From assembly GCA_963662175.1 (NCBI GenBank), contig OY759219.1, positions 46,430,675-46,494,674 on the forward strand: a stretch of DNA of 64,000 nucleotides. Direction: 5' to 3'. Below, piece by piece: positions 33,001 through 41,274 of this stretch. Position 1 is the stretch's first letter, and the number at the start of each line of letters is the position of its first letter. The translations under genes were made by a program, and so were the position numbers. The notes below the pieces were generated by a model, which saw only the letters and a program-made list of their open reading frames with translations, searched no databases and was not told the DNA's origin. The DNA is from Aradus depressus (lineage: Eukaryota > Arthropoda > Insecta > Hemiptera > Aradidae).

Positions 33001-33613
33001 AAAAGCAGATGAATTTTTGAAAAAATAATAATTAAACAATTTTATATGTATTTTTGTGTTTGAAAGAATTCGAATACAAAAAGTTTCTTGAAATACAGAG
33101 TAAAAAATACTCAGCGATTGAGTTTAAATAGTCTAAAACGTTTGAAGTATAATTTGGTGAGAGAGGCCCGGTCAGCCAATGCTTAATGGCTGACCTGCTA
33201 AATCCGCAGTGGTATATCATTTCAATACGTTCTAGGAGACAAATACCGATATTCTTTGCCCGGACATCATACTGAAGCAGCTCAACGTAATGAGAGCTAG
33301 CTTTAGTTGCTAACTTAGTGAATGAAAACTATATGTAATAAATATCTGTTTTTCCATCACCGACAAACAGCTGAAGAAATGAAGAGTCAGTCTCTTTCAT
33401 ACCATTGTCAAGCTTTTATCGATATTCATGATACTCGTTCAAAGATCACAGTTCTATCTTATGTAACAATTAGACACTTTGCGGCTGTCTACGACATAAA
33501 AGATAGCGGTAGATGTTCCTGGCCACACCACTGAGTATCCACAAAGGCAGTGGTTAAATAAGAAGTTTGATTCTTACCAACAGAGGGAGTGTGGACAAGA
33601 TGGGATGAGCCAT
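20264..33613 (-). CDS. Small secreted Asp/His-rich, mucin-like C-terminus protein, three exons
   Basis: Reconstructed minus-strand gene with coding exons 33613-33578, 25727-25669 and 20933-20264, giving 254 residues. Exon 1 encodes 12 residues from ATG and ends at a GTAAGA donor in phase 0. Exon 2 (59 bp) follows a TTTCAG acceptor and ends at a GTAAGT donor with two codon bases. Exon 3 follows a TTTCCAG acceptor and supplies the third base. The phases agree throughout. Joined exons 1-2 give a textbook signal peptide: a short n-region, then a hydrophobic stretch ILSTLPLLIFAIGA. The mature part has an Asp-rich start, three HGSD repeats, an aromatic/Pro/His block, a hydrophobic middle containing VRYQPNQGLPLIIRLP, and a Thr/Ser/Gly/Glu tail of about 75 residues suited to O-glycosylation. 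I recognise no named family; an extracellular structural or cuticle-associated role is inference. The introns of 7.8 and 4.7 kb are full of transposons. Confidence 0.7.
20934..22319. other. Intron sequence with C21 and C19 tracts and interspersed repeats
   Basis: Part of the 4.7-kb second intron of the secreted-protein gene. It holds a C21 run at 21008-21028 and a C19 run at 22287-22305. A dispersed repeat at 22125-22215 ('cttatattgtttaactgcac') recurs near 50920-51010. No exon is recognised. Confidence 0.5.
21480..21790 (+). repeat. Interspersed repeat, family B, copy 1
   Basis: It aligns by eye with 32600-32840. Shared blocks are 'aataactcccgatataatga' (there 'gataactcctgatagaatga'), 'ctattaattttcag', and 'gtaatgaatatatcgaa' (there 'gtaatgaatgtatcgat'). 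No protein match. The frames at 21465-21653 and 21605-21787 are incidental. Confidence 0.5.
22497..22780 (+). repeat. 56-57-bp tandem repeat inside the Penelope RT
   Basis: About five copies of 'gacaacggacactctggcag' then 'acaaggggaacactgtagtg' plus a linker. Starts of 'gacaac' fall at 22549, 22605, 22662 and 22718. One plus frame of each unit reads DTLADKGNTVV, the conserved N-terminal RT motif of Penelope-like elements, so a coding motif was tandemly multiplied. Because units are 56 or 57 bp, three overlapping minus frames stay open here (22362-22887). They are artefacts. Confidence 0.85.
23226..23499 (+). repeat. tRNA-derived SINE (copy 3), inserted in the Penelope element
   Basis: It carries the A-box-like 'tggtagctcagtggta' and a degenerate B box 'cgagttcgaaattc', then the body blocks 'agcacgccgtccttcggatg', 'atgtcagatactcgttaaag' and 'cctagataggcaaaattta', and the tail 'gacctcgtagttaaagctcg'. 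The repeat AACTAACT flanks it at 23218-23225 and 23500-23507. Removing it joins the Penelope reading frame across the site, so it arrived after that element. Confidence 0.85.
24462..24501 (-). ncRNA. Hammerhead-like motif at the Penelope element terminus
   Basis: Read on the minus strand: outer arm GAACC, CTGATGA, one extra base, stem GACGC with loop TGTT closing on GCGTC, GAAA, then outer arm GGTTC. Penelope-like elements are known to carry hammerhead ribozymes with a CUGANGA/GAAA core. This motif has one extra base after CUGANGA and lies antisense to the RT, so activity is doubtful. A second sequence with the same layout but different, compensating stem pairs is at 44317-44357. Confidence 0.4.
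24546..24780 (+). mobile_element. Second, partial Penelope-like copy (tandem)
   Basis: It repeats 23717-23930 closely: 'ggttgaggaagagctgcatt', then 'ttcgaaatatacaaaaaacg', then 'accgttattcatccaatagt' and 'cgctgaatacggacgattgg'. Only the RT thumb-like segment is present; the nuclease part is absent. Head-to-tail partial copies are common for Penelope-like elements. Confidence 0.75.
24781..25668. other. Intron sequence, no recognised feature
   Basis: AT-rich remainder of intron 2. The 89-codon minus frame at 25344-25613 ends about 55 bp short of exon 2. It shows no similarity I can name, so I leave it out. Confidence 0.45.
25669..25727 (-). CDS. Exon 2 of the Asp/His-rich secreted protein gene
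   Basis: 59 bp with acceptor AG at 25729-25728 (preceded by TTTTGTTTC) and donor GTAAGT starting at 25668. It enters in phase 0 and leaves with two codon bases. It encodes the second half of the signal peptide and the start of the mature protein (IFAIGANGYFFPSN, then FHFSS). Confidence 0.7.
26185..26554 (+). repeat. Perfect 62-bp tandem repeat, six copies
   Basis: Units start at 26185, 26247, 26309, 26371, 26433 and 26495. Each begins 'gattaataaagtgacataaa' and ends 'gttactcgactcgcactgtt'. I see no difference between units, so the array is very young or strongly homogenised. It lies in intron 1 of the secreted-protein gene and has no coding capacity. Confidence 0.95.
26555..29150. other. Intron sequence with C34 and G21 homopolymers
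   Basis: AT-rich intron DNA without a recognisable exon. It contains the longest homopolymer of the window, 34 C at 26985-27018, and a G21 run at 29018-29038. The 60-codon plus frame at 27457-27639 is unsupported. Confidence 0.5.
29157..29212 (-). repeat. Terminus-like repeat, partner of 30815-30895
   Basis: 'aataaaggtgtaggagagtc' followed by 'aggatcaaaataaatgcgat' and 'tggccaccctgtactcg' reappears in reverse complement at 30815-30895, which has a 14-bp insertion. The outward end resembles the CAGGGTGGCC-type end of a DNA transposon. The two ends face each other, so these are two separate copies, not the ends of one element. Confidence 0.45.
29283..29995 (+). mobile_element. 3' end of a Jockey-like LINE, interrupted by a SINE
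   Basis: Positions 29283-29340 plus 29674-29910 match the reverse complement of 33842-34085 ('gaaggttgaagaggatgg', 'cttactgccacctt', 'cctaccactgggtggccttc'). That second copy continues upstream into Jockey-type reverse-transcriptase coding sequence. This copy therefore carries only the LINE 3' untranslated region. It ends in an A/T-rich tail of the type (AATAA)n near 29970-30008. Confidence 0.65.
29340..29673 (+). repeat. tRNA-derived SINE (copy 4), full length
   Basis: The head 'gggcgccggtagctcagtgg' holds an A box and 'gtgggttcgaaacccgac' a perfect RNA polymerase III B box (GGTTCGAAACC). The body follows: 'ttaagcacgccgtccttcgg', 'tgtcaggtactcgttaaaga', and the tail domain 'gatatgacctcgtagttaaa' then 'gcccgggcctgagtcataaa'. 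It ends in (ACCTA)n, telomere-like 'aacctaacctaacctaacc'. An 11-bp target duplication CCTTGACTCAT flanks it (29329-29339 and 29674-29684). The head is SINE-derived, not a functional tRNA gene. Confidence 0.92.
29996..33577. other. Intron 1 sequence, repeats only
   Basis: AT-rich. It holds the repeat at 30815-30895 (partner of 29157-29212), a dispersed fragment at 31040-31115 like 9600-9700, and family B copy 2 at 32600-32840. A phrase present twice ('gcccggtcagcaaaagc' near 32920 and 'gcccggtcagccaatgc' near 33166) suggests one more short element. No coding exon is seen. Frames at 31773-31982, 32109-32294, 33032-33220 and 33322-33534 are unsupported. Confidence 0.45.
32600..32840 (+). repeat. 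Interspersed repeat, family B, copy 2
   Basis: Matches 21480-21790 in block order, including 'ctattaattttcagcg' and 'catgtaatgaatgtatcgat'. It is diverged and non-coding. Confidence 0.5.
33578..33613 (-). CDS. Exon 1 (start) of the Asp/His-rich secreted protein gene
   Basis: ATG at 33613-33611 opens a 12-codon segment MAHPILSTLPLL and runs into donor GTAAGA at 33577. Joined in phase 0 to exon 2 it completes a signal peptide. The frame is also open further upstream, to a possible acceptor (TTTTTTGGGTAG) ending at 33744. A longer first exon (33578-33743) with an upstream start therefore cannot be excluded. The GC-rich patch at 33580-33745 is probably the first exon with its 5' untranslated region. 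Confidence 0.55.
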
Positions 33614-33841
33614 GTCGGACAGAGTGAACAGGGGACTGTGAGAGGTCGGGAAGGTATACCCATCATGGGAGCCCCCACCACTCACTGCACTGGAGTGGCC
33701 AGGGGGGAGGCGAGGGCAGCAAGCGGTCTTCACCCCCACACATCTACCCAAAAAAGATAAAAAATGTTTCGACTTCAACCCCTTCTGCAAGAAAATTCTT
33801 GTTAAGGCTTTTATGTAGGTAGTGATATGTTGGCGTGAAGG

Positions 33842-34325
33842 GTATGTGAGAGGAAGGCCACCCAGTGGTAGGTCCTCGGGACGAAAATGTATCTTAATTA
33901 TTAGGACAAGAACAGAAGAAAAAAAAAATAAATAAATAAAAAGGAATTGAAAAACAATTTTGATGGTTAAGAAAGATGATAAAAGTAAAGGAAAATAATG
34001 TAATAAAAAAATATTTAGAACGAATAGGATTTAAGGTGGCAGTAAGTCGCAGTTCCATCTTCTCTTCAACCTTCGTGGGGGGTTTTGTGGTAAGTCTTGT
34101 GAAGGTAAAGTACGTATTTATGGGTTTGTATGTGTGTAAAGTTTTCTAAAAAAACGTATGTAAGTAGTTTGTATTGTGTCGGGTACTGTGTGTATCATAA
34201 GATCGTTATGAAGTGTTCTGTTGTTAATGTATTGGGGGCACTGTGTTATCAGTCTGAGGGTTTTTGACTGAAACGCTTGAATTCGTTTGATGTTGGATGT
34301 TTTTGGAAATGCATATAATAAATAA
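33842..34325 (-). mobile_element. 5'-truncated Jockey-like LINE (ORF2 C-terminus and 3' UTR)
   Basis: On the minus strand 34325-34118 reads SNIKRIQAFQSKTLRLIT, then NNRTLHNDLMIHTVPDTIQ. This is the C-terminal region following reverse transcriptase in Jockey-type non-LTR elements. The 3' UTR follows to about 33842 and matches the copy at 29283. The open frame continues upstream through a G14 tract (34377-34390) that is unrelated. LINE sequence before about 34330 is missing, as expected from 5' truncation during retrotransposition. Confidence 0.7.
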
Positions 34326-34423
34326 CATATTTTGGAATGACGATATACCAATCCGTAATAGAAAACTGAGAAAAGAGGGGGGGGGGGGGGAGTCATATAT
34401 GTTTTATGCATTCCTGTAGACAA

Positions 34424-34840
34424 ATATATAATTCAACCGAGTGTAATATTATACAAAAATGTTATCAGTGCAATGTTACAAAAACAAAAGTTGTTTTTTT
34501 CTATTAAATTATATATTAGTTAACCAAGGTACAATTCAAGTGATTGAAATGATGTTTCATTCGCTTGAATCGATTTGGTGACGGGTAACCTACATGGAAC
34601 CTTCTGTTTGTGTCTCTTATTAAAGGTGTTCAGTTTTATTATGTTCGTATATGTTTAGTATAACATCAAAGTGTTGTTCTTTTATTTAATTATAACATTT
34701 TAATCCTGATGTGTGTGCTTTCTCTTATAGTTCAGTCATCAGTTGCAATTTATAGGATTGGATAGAATTTGTAGGAAGTATTGACAATTTTCTCCACGTG
34801 CTTTTTAAATAATAAGTGAATTTTTAATTCATAGACAAAA
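34424..34840 (+). promoter_or_regulatory. Probable 5' flank and leader of the penguin/PUM3 gene
   Basis: AT-rich, non-coding. A T-rich segment ending TTCATAG just before the start codon could be a splice acceptor (exon from about 34836, ACAAAAATG). The leader may therefore be interrupted by an intron. I see no convincing TATA box and cannot place the transcription start. Confidence 0.3.
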
Positions 34841-36625
34841 ATGAAACGTAAACTAGAGGGAGAAACAAGTGCAACCGAAAAGACGGTTTCAGTGACGTCT
34901 CCTTTTAAAAAACTTAGAAAATCTCAGAAAAATGATGCGCCAAAAAAATCGTTAGTCAAAAGCACAGATGGTGCTAAAGGAACTTTCAGCAAAGGATTTC
35001 AGAAAGGTAAAAAAGAAGAAGAGAGCAGTGAAAAACCTGATTGGACCGAGGTGAAGGAAAAACATAAGTTATTGAAGAAGAAGAGAAGGGAAAAACGGAT
35101 AAATGCTTACGCTATTTCTGACGAAGCAAAGCAGATTTTTGAGGAACTTCGGTGCCATAAGTGTCCTGCAGAAAAAAGAGTTTCATTAGCAAGTAAGTTG
35201 TTTGGTATATTATCTGGCAAAATAGCGAATATAGTTCGTTCGCATGACATGGCCAGGATGGTTCAATGGCTGATCAAAGTTGGCTCTCCTGAGGTCAAAG
35301 CAAATGTCGTAAAGGAAGTTATGAAGGAATCTTTGAGCATGGCTACTTGTCAATATTCAAACCACATTATTAAGAGAATTATAAAAGATGGTGACAAAGC
35401 GACATCCAAAAATATATTGAATGGTTACATTGGAAATATCGTGAAATTACTAGGCAACAAGTTTTCTGCCCCAATATTGGAAGAGTTATACACGAAACAT
35501 GCGACTACCAAAGAGAAGGCATTCATGAGACAGGAGTTGATAAGTGACCTGTTCAGAGGCGCCAGGAATCCAAGTATTGGCAACTTGTCACAGGCTTTTG
35601 TTGAAAATAAAACATTAAAAAATGCTATTTTGAAAAGTACTAAGACCATGTTATCCAAATTGATACAGAAGAAGACTGCCTTAAGTAGCCATTTGATGGC
35701 TGAGGTTCTCCATGACTATCTGGAGCACTGCGAGGAGAAAGAGAAAGAGGAGATGCTGGAGCTACTGCGATCCGAGGTGATGTCTCTGTTGAAGACCAAG
35801 CCGGGGGCAGAAGTGGCCATCAGGATCCTCTGGTCATCCACCCCCAAGGTGAAGAAAATCATCATCAAAGAACTCAAAACAGAGATACACACATTTGCCA
35901 AAACAGAAGCTGGTAGTATCTTTTTGAGAGCGCTTTTTGACTCGGTGGATGACACGGTGCTAATGAGGAAGGCGATCCTCCAACCGCTAGTCGACAAGGC
36001 GGAGGATCTGATCTCGGACGACCACGGGAGGAAGGTTCTGTTGTACCTTGTAGCCCATCGGGACACTGCCTTCTTCCATCCTGCAGAACTGGACAAACTG
36101 AAGAGGGCGGACGAGTTGGCGCATGTGAAGAAGGAGCTCAGCGTTCGACTGGAGGAGCTGTCCGGGCCCTGTCTGGAGCCGCTCCTCAAGAAGGTCGCCT
36201 CATGTCCGGAGAGATGGCTGTCTGACGGGAAGACAGGGCTGGTGACTGTGGCGATCCTGAGACGGGGCTCCGGAGACAGTCTGCGGGAGGCCCTGTCTGC
36301 AGTCTCCACCCACCTGGTGGCTTCAAATATCCAAGATCCTGGCCTCCACATGCTCCTCAAGAAACTCATCAAGAACACCCAGACTCCAGTCACCTTCGCA
36401 GAATGTTTCGTTCAAGTGTTAGACCGAGCAATACTGAAGGAATTCATCAAATCAAATCGTGGTTGTTTTCTTATTGTGTTTTTGATTGAAACAGCTATTG
36501 AAAGTGTACTGTCTATGTTGAAAGATAAGTTGAAAGAAGGTAAAATATTTAAAAAGCTGGATAAAGAAGACAGCCCAGGAGCTGTCATTCTAAAGAGATT
36601 AATTCAAGAAAAAGAAATGTTATAA
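34841..36625 (+). CDS. PUM3: Penguin / Pumilio homolog 3 (PUF6 family) ribosome-biogenesis protein
   Basis: An intact 594-residue frame; animal homologues are of similar length. The N-terminal ~75 residues are Lys-rich and suit nucleolar localisation. Residues ~75-390 hold degenerate Pumilio helical repeats (AYAISDEAKQIFEELR, HDMARMVQWLIK, YSNHIIKRIIKDG, NKFSAPILEELYTKH). Residues ~390-545 are the CPL domain typical of this family (DDHGRKVLLYLVAHRD, FFHPAELDKLK). PUF6/PUM3 proteins bind nucleic acid with little sequence preference and act in nucleolar pre-rRNA processing for the large subunit; human PUM3 also binds PARP1. The start is the first ATG, in context aaaATGa. The coding region is a single exon with AATAAA 9 bp after the stop and an A9 run about 20 bp further on. 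The middle (about 35700-36400) is much GC-richer than either end. Confidence 0.95.
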   Translation: MKRKLEGETSATEKTVSVTSPFKKLRKSQKNDAPKKSLVKSTDGAKGTFSKGFQKGKKEEESSEKPDWTEVKEKHKLLKKKRREKRINAYAISDEAKQIFEELRCHKCPAEKRVSLASKLFGILSGKIANIVRSHDMARMVQWLIKVGSPEVKANVVKEVMKESLSMATCQYSNHIIKRIIKDGDKATSKNILNGYIGNIVKLLGNKFSAPILEELYTKHATTKEKAFMRQELISDLFRGARNPSIGNLSQAFVENKTLKNAILKSTKTMLSKLIQKKTALSSHLMAEVLHDYLEHCEEKEKEEMLELLRSEVMSLLKTKPGAEVAIRILWSSTPKVKKIIIKELKTEIHTFAKTEAGSIFLRALFDSVDDTVLMRKAILQPLVDKAEDLISDDHGRKVLLYLVAHRDTAFFHPAELDKLKRADELAHVKKELSVRLEELSGPCLEPLLKKVASCPERWLSDGKTGLVTVAILRRGSGDSLREALSAVSTHLVASNIQDPGLHMLLKKLIKNTQTPVTFAECFVQVLDRAILKEFIKSNRGCFLIVFLIETAIESVLSMLKDKLKEGKIFKKLDKEDSPGAVILKRLIQEKEML

Positions 36626-36633
36626 TATTTGTT

Positions 36634-36639
36634 AATAAA
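36634..36639 (+). terminator. Polyadenylation signal of PUM3
   Basis: AATAAA begins 9 bases after the TAA stop at 36623-36625. A T-rich stretch and a run of nine A follow at about 36657-36665. Confidence 0.7.
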
Positions 36640-36666
36640 ACTGATTTTTCTTTCATTAAAAAAAAG

Positions 36667-37359
36667 TAGTAGATATTTCTATTCACAACGTTCTTTAAAA
36701 AGGTTTTTTTATATGTTCTGTTTGTGTAAGACAAGCTCCCAGTTCTGTCCGAAGATATTTGACCTGGAAGCTGCTGTACCATGATCGGTCTCACTGCGGG
36801 GACCCATTACATATATGTAGTTTTGAAATTTCAAAGTTCCAGAAAGATTGAGGCGCGGAAAAAGCTTGGAATTTTCGATTGTTTTATTTCCATTTATTGT
36901 ACTGGACTTTTTTGACCAATTAATGCTCAATTATTCCACTGACTAAATGCATTGATGATTTTAAATAATCAAAATATACAAAATTTCATTCAAATTTGGT
37001 TAATAATTTTGAATCTTTTTTTAGTAAAGAGTAGAAATGTTTTCTTGTGCCAGCTAGCATTGGAGTAGTTGCGACTTTGTCAAACACAACTGGGTCGGGC
37101 TCAACAGTTCTGTTCCACCAACTGGTAAGTGAAATTTAAGTAATATTTATTTTCGTTAAACCATGACATGGGTACGTCATACAATTTAGGTCATTAAAAT
37201 AGCTTATAAATTAATTTTTATTAATTAATACATCGAATACTATAATGTTACAAACACAAAAGCATTTGAGGTGAGTAATAATTATTATAAATTTAAAATA
37301 AATAAATAATAGAAAGAAAATAAATATAAAGCCTTACATTCATAAATACAATGGATACT
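36667..37359. other. AT-rich intergenic DNA
   Basis: No gene is supported. Minus frames at 36585-36794 and 36709-36930 overlap each other and the PUM3 3' end and have no recognisable domain. 'ccatgatcggtctcactgcg' near 36780 resembles 'gtccgtgatcggtctta' near 21091, perhaps another dispersed repeat. Confidence 0.4.
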
Positions 37360-37602
37360 ATTTTTATTATAGTTATTATGACTCATACCCAGGCTTTTAC
37401 TACAAGATCATACCGACTACAACCTGTGCGCTCTTTCGTCACTCTGCTAGACATGAGCCAGTCTACTATGAAAGCTCTAAATTTTTATTCACCTCAATAA
37501 GAGTTTGGGGTCTTTAACGTGTACCTGACATCGTACTGGCTCGGGACCATCGCTTAACGGTCCATCTGCTTAAGTTTATTTTACCTCCCAGATAAAATAA
37601 AC

Positions 37603-38072
37603 TGTGGCGTAGCCATATGTTATTTTATATTTTAATATATATATTTTTAAATGTGATAATTAGGTTTAGGTTTTATGACTCATGCCCGGGCTTTAACAAA
37701 GAGGTCATATCGCCTACTACCAGAGCGCTCTTTCGTCACTCTGGTGGACATGAGCCCGACTCTACTGTGGGAGTCCTAAATTTTGCCTACCCTAAATTTT
37801 TATTCATCTAGGGTAGGGGTCTTTAACGAGTACCTGACATCGTACAGGCTCGGGACCATCGCTTAACGTCCCATCCGAAGGACGGCGTGCTTAAGTTTAT
37901 TTTACCTCCCAGATAAAATAAACTAAAGGCTAAAATGTGATAATTAAAAATATATATATTGTTGTGTGATCTTAGAAAAGGAGATCTGAAAAAGAGCGTT
38001 TTTGAGTGTGTACAAATAAAAATATATAAGACGAAATTTGTGGTTGTCAATGATTCGGTGAACGACGCTACA
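37603..38072 (+). repeat. 5' LTR, containing a later SINE insertion
   Basis: Without 37663-37932 and one copy of the target duplication it matches the 173-bp 3' LTR, apart from a short extra A/T segment near 37632-37645 and a few substitutions (for example 'gatcttagaaaagg' versus 'gatctagaaaagg'). Confidence 0.88.
37663..37932 (-). repeat. 5'-truncated SINE (copy 6) inside the 5' LTR
   Basis: The body and tail are present ('gactcatgcccgggctttaa', 'gtacctgacatcgtacaggc', 'cccatccgaaggacggcgtg') but the tRNA-like head is missing. A perfect 14-bp target duplication AAATGTGATAATTA lies at 37649-37662 and 37933-37946. A 5' truncation with a target duplication is the signature of LINE-driven, target-primed reverse transcription. 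The tail is CCTAA-type (minus strand 'aaaacctaaacc'). Confidence 0.92.
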
Positions 38073-38095
38073 TTGGTGGCAGCGGTGGGATAACA

Positions 38096-38650
38096 ATGCC
38101 GAAAGTGCGACAACACGCGCCGGGGAAGAGGAGCGGCGCCGATGAGGCAGTCGACAGGAGACCCCCCATTTTCCCGAAAGAGTTCACTGCGGGAACGTGG
38201 ACTGACTACGTGGAATATTTCGACAAGGTAAGTCGAATAAATAAATGGAATGACGATATAAAAGTGCAGTTTTTATCTTTGTGCCTGACGGGGGAGAGCC
38301 TTAGCATCTACAAGAACATGTCTCGGACAGACCAAGGTGATTTTGCCCTCATATGTAGGACCATCGGAGTTTAATTAGACCCTCCTGAGCGGCGGGAGCT
38401 CAAGAAAGATGAATTCAAAGGGCGGCGGCAAGCGAGGGGCGAGTCTCTGACACAGTTCGCCACCGCCCTGGAGACTCTCTACAACGAGGCCTACCCAGAG
38501 AGAGTTGGGGAGGCGGTGCGACAGGAAACCTTAAAGGACCACTTCCTGGAGGGTCTCCGGGACAAAAACGTACGATTTCAGGCTGCGCTAACGTCACCTG
38601 ACACCCTAGAGTCCGCACTAACCAGGGCTTTGAAAATGGATTGGGGATAA
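38096..38650 (+). pseudogene. Broken gypsy gag
   Basis: The frame opens with a basic Met-start and FPKEFTAGTWTDYVEYF. It has an in-frame TAA at 38372-38374, then continues as DPPERRELKKDEF...LTQFATALETLYNEAYP to TGA/TAA-rich sequence near 38648. The layout (TWxDYxExF, then a conserved EFxxRRQxxGES region) matches Ty3/gypsy capsid proteins. No zinc-knuckle CCHC motif remains; it and the protease appear deleted at about 38650-38662. Confidence 0.8.
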
Positions 38651-38661
38651 CCGACCTATCA

Positions 38662-41261
38662 GGCAGCCACCCCGGCGAATCCCTTTCCAGCGACGGGCGG
38701 AGGTAGAGCAGCTGGTCAAAGATATGCAGGGGCAGGGGGTGATAGAGCCGTCAACGTCTCCTTGGTCGAGCCCTATCGTGCTAGTAAAAAAAAAAGACGG
38801 GAGCACGAGATTCTGCGTCGACTACCGCCGCCTCAACGCCGTGACGAAGAAGGATGCGTACCCCCTACGACGACATCCTAGACAATTTGTCGGGGGCAAG
38901 GTACTTCTCTTCGCTCGATCTGGCTGCTGGTTACTGGCAGGTGGAAATGGAAGTACAGGACTAAGAAAAAACAGCGTTTATCACGAGCGAAGGGTTGTTC
39001 CAGTTCAGAGTCCTACCATTTGGACTTTGTAACGCTCCAAGTACATTCCAGCAACTGATGGATGCAGTACTGAGCGGCTTAAAGTGGAAGGTCGCCATGG
39101 TATATTTGGACGATATAGTCGTTTGGAGCACGACCTTCGAGGAGCACCTGGATAGACTCAGAATGGTCTTCAGCAGGATTCGTGAAGCTAATTTGCGCTT
39201 GAAACCCCAAAAGTGTCAACTATTGCGCCGAAACATAAGCTTCCTGGGCCATGTTATCTCGGCGGAAGGCGTCGCCACTGACCCAGAAAAACTGAAGGCC
39301 GTCATAGATTGGGCTGTGCCTCTCGACGCGAAGGGGCTGAGGTCATTTTTAGGATTCACTGCATATTACCGGCGGTTTATTAAAGGTTTCGCCGAGCTAG
39401 CAGACCCACTATACAAGGCGGCCGATAAAGATAAAAAGTTCCAGTTTGGGCCGGATCTGCTGCGCCGATTTGACCAACTGAAGCGTGCAATGGTAACCGC
39501 CCCAGTTCTAGCTCTCCCGAAGGAAAAGGGCCGATTCGTCCTGGATTGCGACGCAAGTGACACAGGTTTAGGGGCCGTTCTCAGCCAGGTCCAGGACGGG
39601 AACATCGAGAGGGTAGTCAGCTATGCTGGACGAGCCTTGACCAAGGCGGAGCGACGCTACTGTATCACAAGAAAGGAAATGTTGGCCTTGGTCTATGGAG
39701 TTCGGCAGTTCCGTTGCTATCTGTATGGAACGACGTTCTCGGTAAGAACTGACCACAGTTCATTAAGGTGGCTCCAGTCTTTTAAGGAACCGGAGGGGCA
39801 AGTTGCCAGATGGCTGGAACTTCTGGCACCCTATAACTATGAAGTTGTCCATCGCCCAGGAAAGCTACACGGGAACGCGGATGGCCTCTCGCGTGCTTGC
39901 CGCCAGTGTGGGGACCAACCTGAAGTAGACGAAGCTAGTGGAGGACGAGTAGCTGTCGTCCTACCGCCCCAGGACGAAGATCTGCGAGTTGCGCAAGAAG
40001 CGGATCCGGGGCTAGCGACAGTCCGACAGTGGTTGGAACAAGGCACGCGACCGCAATTCAGTGAAATACGGGGTAAAGACCCTGCGTTAGTGAGCCTATG
40101 GACGCAGTGGGCGAGGTTGGAAGTAAGGAACGACCTTTTGTATCGTCGGTGGGAAGAAGACGGGAAGCCTGACCGATACCAGCTGGTGATACCTAGGTGT
40201 CGGAGGGAGGAGATTCTCAAAAGCCTACACGCGGATGTGACGGGCGCTCATTTGGGAATCACACGGACAGTACAGAAGTTGCGCACCAGATTTTACTGGC
40301 CGGGCCACTCGCGGGATGTGGAGGACTTTGTCAACTGCTGCCCAGACTGTGGAGCACGTAAAGGCACCAGACCCCGGGCCCCCATGCAGCAGTCTACTGC
40401 AGGATTTCCATTTCAGCGGGTGGCCATGGACCTCCTGGGGCCTCTCCCTAGAACTCGATGGGATAAAAGGTACGTGCTGGTAGTTTCGGACTATTTCACC
40501 AAGTGGGTGGAGGCATATCCCCTTCATAATATCGAGGCTGAGACCGTAGCCGAAGCATTCGTAGCAGATTTCGTTGCACGCTATGGTGTGCCATACGAAA
40601 TTCACACTGATCAGGGGCGACAATTCGAGGCTCAGCTGTTTCAGGACTTGACAAAGAGGCTCCACATTAAAAAGACGAGGACCACCCCCAATCGGATGGC
40701 CTGGTGGAGCGGTTCAATCGCACATTATGTCAAATGCTGAGCCATTATGTTAACCAACATCAGGATGACTGGGACATCCAGCTCCCCTTGCTCATGTTGG
40801 CCTACAGGTCCAGCCAGCATGAAACAACCCACATGACACCATACTACGCTCTGTTTGGTAGGGAGGTTCGGCTCCCTGTAGACATAATGTATGGGCGCGT
40901 TGAAGAACAAGGCGAATTGCATGAGTTCGTCAGGAGCCGGTGCCTGCAACTGGAGGAAGCGTATGAATGCATGCGGGAAGCCCAAATCAAAGGTCAGCGG
41001 AGACAAAAAGACCTCTACGACAGGCGCTGCAAGGGGGAGGAGTTGGAGGTCGGGGAGTCAGTCTGGCTGTGGTGTCCGATGGTGCGGCGAGGCAGGAGCG
41101 CCAAATTCCACCGGCCCTGGGAGGGACCCTACCGGATACTTAAGAAGTTACCGGACGTCACGTTCCGCATACAAGCTGAGAGGAACCCCAGGAGGCGACT
41201 CGTGGTCCACTTCAATCGGCTAAAAAAGTACACCGCTGACCGGGACGAACGACCGCATTGA
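38662..41261 (+). pseudogene. Broken gypsy pol: RT, RNase H, integrase
   Basis: The RT N-terminus starts near 38665 (QPPRRIPF, then [20 protein letters not shown]). Frameshifts near 38867 and 38960 interrupt it before the main 581-codon frame 38995-40740. That frame carries the RT catalytic YLDD box near 39103, RNase H (DCDASDTGLGAVLSQ) near 39545, the integrase zinc region (HADVTGAHLGITRT, then CCPDCGARK) near 40230-40360 and the first integrase Asp (MDLLGPLP) near 40428. A further frameshift near 40700 separates it from the integrase C-terminus at 40704-41261, which includes the VERFNRTL catalytic Glu region. The element cannot make a complete Pol. Confidence 0.9.
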
Positions 41262-41274
41262 AAGGAGGGAAGAG

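Noticed and set aside
35716..36393. 225-codon minus frame
   Set aside because: Antisense shadow of the GC-rich part of PUM3; it has no domain and is rich in Ser/Arg as expected for a shadow.
39366..41006. Minus-strand frames of 62-146 codons across the second gypsy element
   Set aside because: Antisense to recognisable RT, RNase H and integrase sequence.
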